Assembly: GCA_002293605.1 (NCBI GenBank)
Contig: DBDO01000119.1
Location: 1 to 8,839 of the forward strand
Source: Desulfovibrionaceae bacterium UBA930
GTDB lineage: Bacteria > Desulfobacterota > Desulfovibrionia > Desulfovibrionales > Desulfovibrionaceae
Direction of reading: 5' to 3'
Length of the DNA: 8,839 bases
The notes under the pieces are model-generated. The model was not told the origin of the DNA. It saw nothing but the letters and a program-made list of their open reading frames with translations, and ran no database searches. The position numbers and the translations under genes are program-made. Of this stretch, positions 6,989 through 8,839 are shown piece after piece (the first letter of the stretch is position 1; every line of letters starts with the position of its first letter).

Positions 6989-7064
6989 TGGAGCCGCCTG
7001 TCAGACTTGAACTGACGATCTGCTGATTACGAATCAGCCGCTCTACCAACTGAGCCAAGGCGGC
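6989..7064 (-). tRNA. tRNA-Thr (anticodon CGT)
   Basis: The minus strand folds into a full 76-base cloverleaf. The acceptor stem is GCCGCCT/AGGCGGC (seven perfect pairs). The D arm is GCTCAGTTGGTAGAGC. The anticodon stem is GCTGA/TCAGC with loop TTCGTAA, giving anticodon CGT for threonine ACG codons. The T arm is GTCAG-TTCAAGT-CTGAC. Discriminator T and an encoded CCA end it at 6989. No decay is visible. The 3' end faces the AT-rich HEPN-like gene 19 bases away, a usual place for element insertion. Confidence 0.96.
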
Positions 7065-7659
7065 CTGTGGGGGCTGGATCGGCCAGGCCGCTTTTCCCCA
7101 TGCGTGCGCTTGTGCGGGAGCAAGTGCCCTATCGGTCTCTCTGGATACAAAGAAACGGGGGAATTAAACCTCTCCCCGATTCCGGCAGGCTGCACCGCAA
7201 TGTGTCGGAGAGCTATATGCAAAGGAGACGCCGAAGTCAAGCGCTTTGGCAAGAGTCGCACCGCTGCCGCGCTTGTTCTTTTTGGAACTATCGCCTTTAT
7301 AATATGTATATCTAAAAACAAATATATGATCATAACTATACGCGGTATCGCCAGATGCTGCAACATAACATAATCTTTTTTTGGAGTGGAAAAAATTGTC
7401 TTGTTTTTCTCCCTCGCCGTAAAACCAAATGAAATAGTTAATAATTACAGTCTTGTTATCTTAAAGATTTTGTAGTCTCCCCGGCAAAAAGATCGGCTGT
7501 TCGCCAATTCAATATAGAAAAATTGCATGAGTCATCATTTTTTTATTGACCTTGCCGTAAGGTTAGGGCAAGTGTTCTTTAAGGAAACGCGCAGTTCCGG
7601 CAAGTGTGTGCAGGATTTCAGTGGCGCGGAGTTTCATTTTTTTTTGAGAGGATTTGTGC
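7065..7659. other. Gene-free region between tRNA-Thr and the RRM gene
   Basis: No reading frame here looks coding. The left half is GC-rich with small hairpins: CGGCC-A-GGCCG (7080-7090), GCGCTTG/CAAGTGC (7106-7127) and CGGGG/CCCCG (7156-7178). The part from about 7280 to 7550 is AT-rich and holds TATAAT at 7298-7303. Nearer the RRM gene, CTTGCC/GGCAAG (7551-7572) forms a hairpin, and GGCAAGTGT is repeated at 7567-7575 and 7599-7607. A TTGTCT/TAAAAC pair with 18-base spacing (7396-7425) is a weak promoter candidate. The promoters for tRNA-Thr and the RRM gene must lie here, but I cannot place them with confidence. An unrecognised RNA is possible. Confidence 0.4.
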
Positions 7660-7926
7660 ATGACTAAGTCTCTTTATGTGGGCAACCTGCCCTGGTCGGC
7701 GACGGAAGAAGAAGTTCGCAGCCTGTTTGCTAACCACGGCAACGTCAATTCCGTTAAACTGGTGAGCGACAGGGAAACCGGCCGTGCGCGCGGTTTCGGC
7801 TTCGTTGAAATGGATGACGCTGATGCCGCCAGCGCTGTGGAAGCCCTTGACGGCACGAGCTTCGGAGGCCGCACCCTGCGTGTGAACGAAGCCCAGCCCA
7901 AAGCTCCCCGCCAGCCGCGCTACTAG
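7660..7926 (+). CDS. Small RRM-domain RNA-binding protein
   Basis: This 88-aa protein is a single RNA recognition motif, as in the RbpA-type proteins of cyanobacteria and many other bacteria. RNP2 is LYVGNL at residues 5-10. RNP1 is RGFGFVEM at 44-51, with the aromatic residues that stack on RNA bases; its last position is Met instead of the usual Phe/Tyr. A short basic tail (PKAPRQPRY) follows in place of the Gly-rich tail seen in some relatives. It is likely cytosolic, binding single-stranded RNA, often as a cold-induced RNA chaperone in related bacteria; cold induction here is not shown. The start ATG at 7660 has GAGAGGA seven bases upstream. An in-frame TTG two codons earlier is less likely. 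It is monocistronic, followed at once by a strong terminator. Confidence 0.94.
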   Translation: MTKSLYVGNLPWSATEEEVRSLFANHGNVNSVKLVSDRETGRARGFGFVEMDDADAASAVEALDGTSFGGRTLRVNEAQPKAPRQPRY

Positions 7927-7940
7927 TTCTTCAACTGCCC

Positions 7941-7977
7941 CCACAAAAAAGTCCCGTCCTACGGGACTTTTTTGTGG
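7941..7977. terminator. Strong bidirectional terminator after the RRM gene
   Basis: Positions 7941-7957 are the exact reverse complement of 7961-7977: a 17-bp stem with a CCT loop. The core GTCCCGT/ACGGGAC is flanked by AAAAAA and TTTTTT. It begins 15 bases after the RRM stop and would end that transcript efficiently. Confidence 0.92.
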
Positions 7978-7990
7978 CTGTTGACAAAGG
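7968..7990. repeat. Direct repeat copy 1 (terminator arm plus flank)
   Basis: This 23-base segment, from the T-run through GTGGCTGTTGACAAAGG, recurs at 8099-8121 with one mismatch (A to G). The similarity extends leftward into the terminator core, so about 45 bases are duplicated 131 bases apart. Between the copies lie two small hairpins, GGCGGCA/TGCCGCC and CGCCG/CGGCG, and no gene. Confidence 0.75.
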
Positions 7991-8077
7991 CCTCTTTGGC
8001 AACCGTCCGCCGCACAGGCGCAGGCGGCATGCATTGCCGCCCTAAAACGCCGAAGCGGCGTCCCACATCCTGAAAGG

Positions 8078-8104
8078 AAAAATCCCGTTCTGCGGAACTT
8101 TTTT
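8078..8104 (-). terminator. Leftward terminator for the sigma-54 regulator gene
   Basis: On the minus strand AAAAAGTTCCG pairs with CGGGATTTTT around a CAGAA loop. Two G-U wobbles are tolerated, and a T-run completes it. On the plus strand the same positions give A-C mismatches, so this hairpin works better leftward. It lies 37 bases past the regulator's stop and appears to be a diverged copy of the terminator at 7941-7977. Confidence 0.7.
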
Positions 8105-8121
8105 GTGGCTGTTGGCAAAGG
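8099..8121. repeat. Direct repeat copy 2 (terminator arm plus flank)
   Basis: This is the second copy of the 23-base segment at 7968-7990, with 22 of 23 bases identical. It forms the right flank of the leftward terminator at 8078-8104. Confidence 0.75.
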
Positions 8122-8140
8122 GTAATACACCAGCATTTCT

Positions 8141-8839
8141 CTAACTTTCATCCTGTCCTGCAAGCCCGTACCGGGCCAGTTTGGAATGCAAAGTCTTGCG
8201 GGTTACGCCAAGGCGGCGGGCGCTTTCGCTCTTGTTGCCGCCGCAGGCTTCCAGGGTTTCCAGAATGGCCCGTTTTTCCAAATCGTCAAGGCTTATGCCC
8301 GCCAAAGAGGCCTGCTGCCCGCGTGCGGCGGCCTCTGCGGAGCATGCCGCTGTAAGCAAGGCGGGCGGCAATTCCCGTTCGCTGACATAGTCGCCGACCA
8401 GCAGCACCACGGCGCGCTCCACCACGTTTTCCAGTTCGCGCACATTGCCGGGCCAGGCGTGTTTGAGCAGGGCGTCCATGGCTGCCGGAGTAAAACCCTT
8501 GATTTCTTTGTGATTTTTTAGCGCAAAGGCCTTCAAAAAATGCGCGGCCAGCAGCGGGATATCCTCCACCCTGTCGCGCAGTCCGGGCATATCCAGACTG
8601 ACCACATTGAGCCGGAAAAAGAGATCCTGCCGGAACGTGCCCGCTTCCACCTCTTTGGCCAGGTCTTTATTAGTTGCGGCCACAAGGCGCACGTTCACCC
8701 GAATATTCTGATCCCCGCCCACGCGCTGGAACTCCCGCTCCTGGATCACGCGCAGCAGTTTGACCTGCATGGCGGCTGATATCTCCCCTATCTCGTCCAG
8801 GAAAAGAGTACCGCCGTCAGCATGGGCGAAATGCCCTTC
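8141..8839 (-). CDS. Sigma-54-dependent transcriptional regulator (NtrC family), C-terminal part
   Basis: This gene enters from the right edge; 232 residues and the TAG stop are in the window. The visible part is the second half of an AAA+ sigma-54 activator. It starts at EGHFAHADGGTLFLDEIGE with Walker B (LFLDE). VRLVAATNKDL (sensor I), GTFRQDLFFRLNVVSLDMPG (with the Arg-finger region), LRDRVEDIPLLA and HAWPGNVRELENVVERA (sensor II) follow. The protein ends in a Fis-type helix-turn-helix (NKSESARRLGVTRKTLHSKL). Walker A, the GAFTGA loop and any receiver or sensor domain lie beyond the edge, so the signal it answers to is unknown. Such proteins hydrolyse ATP to open sigma-54 promoters. An internal ATG at 8770 is not the start, because the frame and the domain run on upstream. 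No sigma-54 promoter was recognised in this window. Everything visible looks intact. Confidence 0.96.
   Translation of the reverse strand, partial: EGHFAHADGGTLFLDEIGEISAAMQVKLLRVIQEREFQRVGGDQNIRVNVRLVAATNKDLAKEVEAGTFRQDLFFRLNVVSLDMPGLRDRVEDIPLLAAHFLKAFALKNHKEIKGFTPAAMDALLKHAWPGNVRELENVVERAVVLLVGDYVSERELPPALLTAACSAEAAARGQQASLAGISLDDLEKRAILETLEACGGNKSESARRLGVTRKTLHSKLARYGLAGQDES

Noticed and set aside
7043..7373. Open frames on both strands between tRNA-Thr and the RRM gene
   Set aside because: No ribosome sites or domain patterns, and one runs into the tRNA.
7941..8121. Repeats as a CRISPR array
   Set aside because: Only two copies, unequal, and each contains a terminator hairpin.
7618..8163. 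181-aa minus-strand frame across the RRM gene and terminators
   Set aside because: It is antisense to a certain RRM gene and spans two terminators.

Overview
The window is GC-rich (by eye near 60%) except for one strongly AT-rich gene. Gene content and style fit a Gram-negative bacterium: an RND efflux pair, a sigma-54 activator, a YjbQ protein, a small RRM protein and a tRNA with encoded CCA. A Desulfovibrio-like sulfate reducer is my best guess, but no marker here proves it.

Layout. At the left edge a perfect 24-bp inverted repeat forms a bidirectional terminator. A leftward pair follows: a DNA alkylation repair (AlkD-type) gene and yjbQ, joined by an ATGA overlap. The AlkD gene carries one in-frame TGA at codon 58. 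Divergent from it is an RND efflux pair, adaptor then inner-membrane pump. The adaptor is frameshifted inside its lipoprotein signal peptide, and the pump has an in-frame TAG at codon 73. The pump's 3' end runs directly into the last 58 codons of a Fic-family gene in another frame. This looks like a deletion scar, and no outer-membrane channel gene follows.

The next stretch (about 5970-7070) is small and mixed. It holds a strong hairpin, a leftward 57-aa Cys/His-rich protein with a good promoter, a divergent very AT-rich HEPN-like gene, and tRNA-Thr(CGT), whose 3' end faces the AT-rich gene. After a roughly 600-base gap without a recognisable gene come an 88-aa RRM RNA-binding protein, two related terminators in a partly duplicated segment, and the C-terminal part of a sigma-54-dependent activator that enters from the right edge.

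Working together. The adaptor and pump would have formed a tripartite multidrug exporter, but as read neither is intact. With the AlkD stop and the pump-fic scar, positions 482-5967 look like a decaying block. yjbQ, the small Cys/His protein, the HEPN-like gene, tRNA-Thr, the RRM gene and the sigma-54 regulator look intact where visible. I see no convincing new multi-gene system. The best leads are the pump-fic scar, the AT-rich HEPN-like gene beside the tRNA, and the small metal-binding-like protein. Sequencing or assembly error is a live alternative for each single-base lesion.
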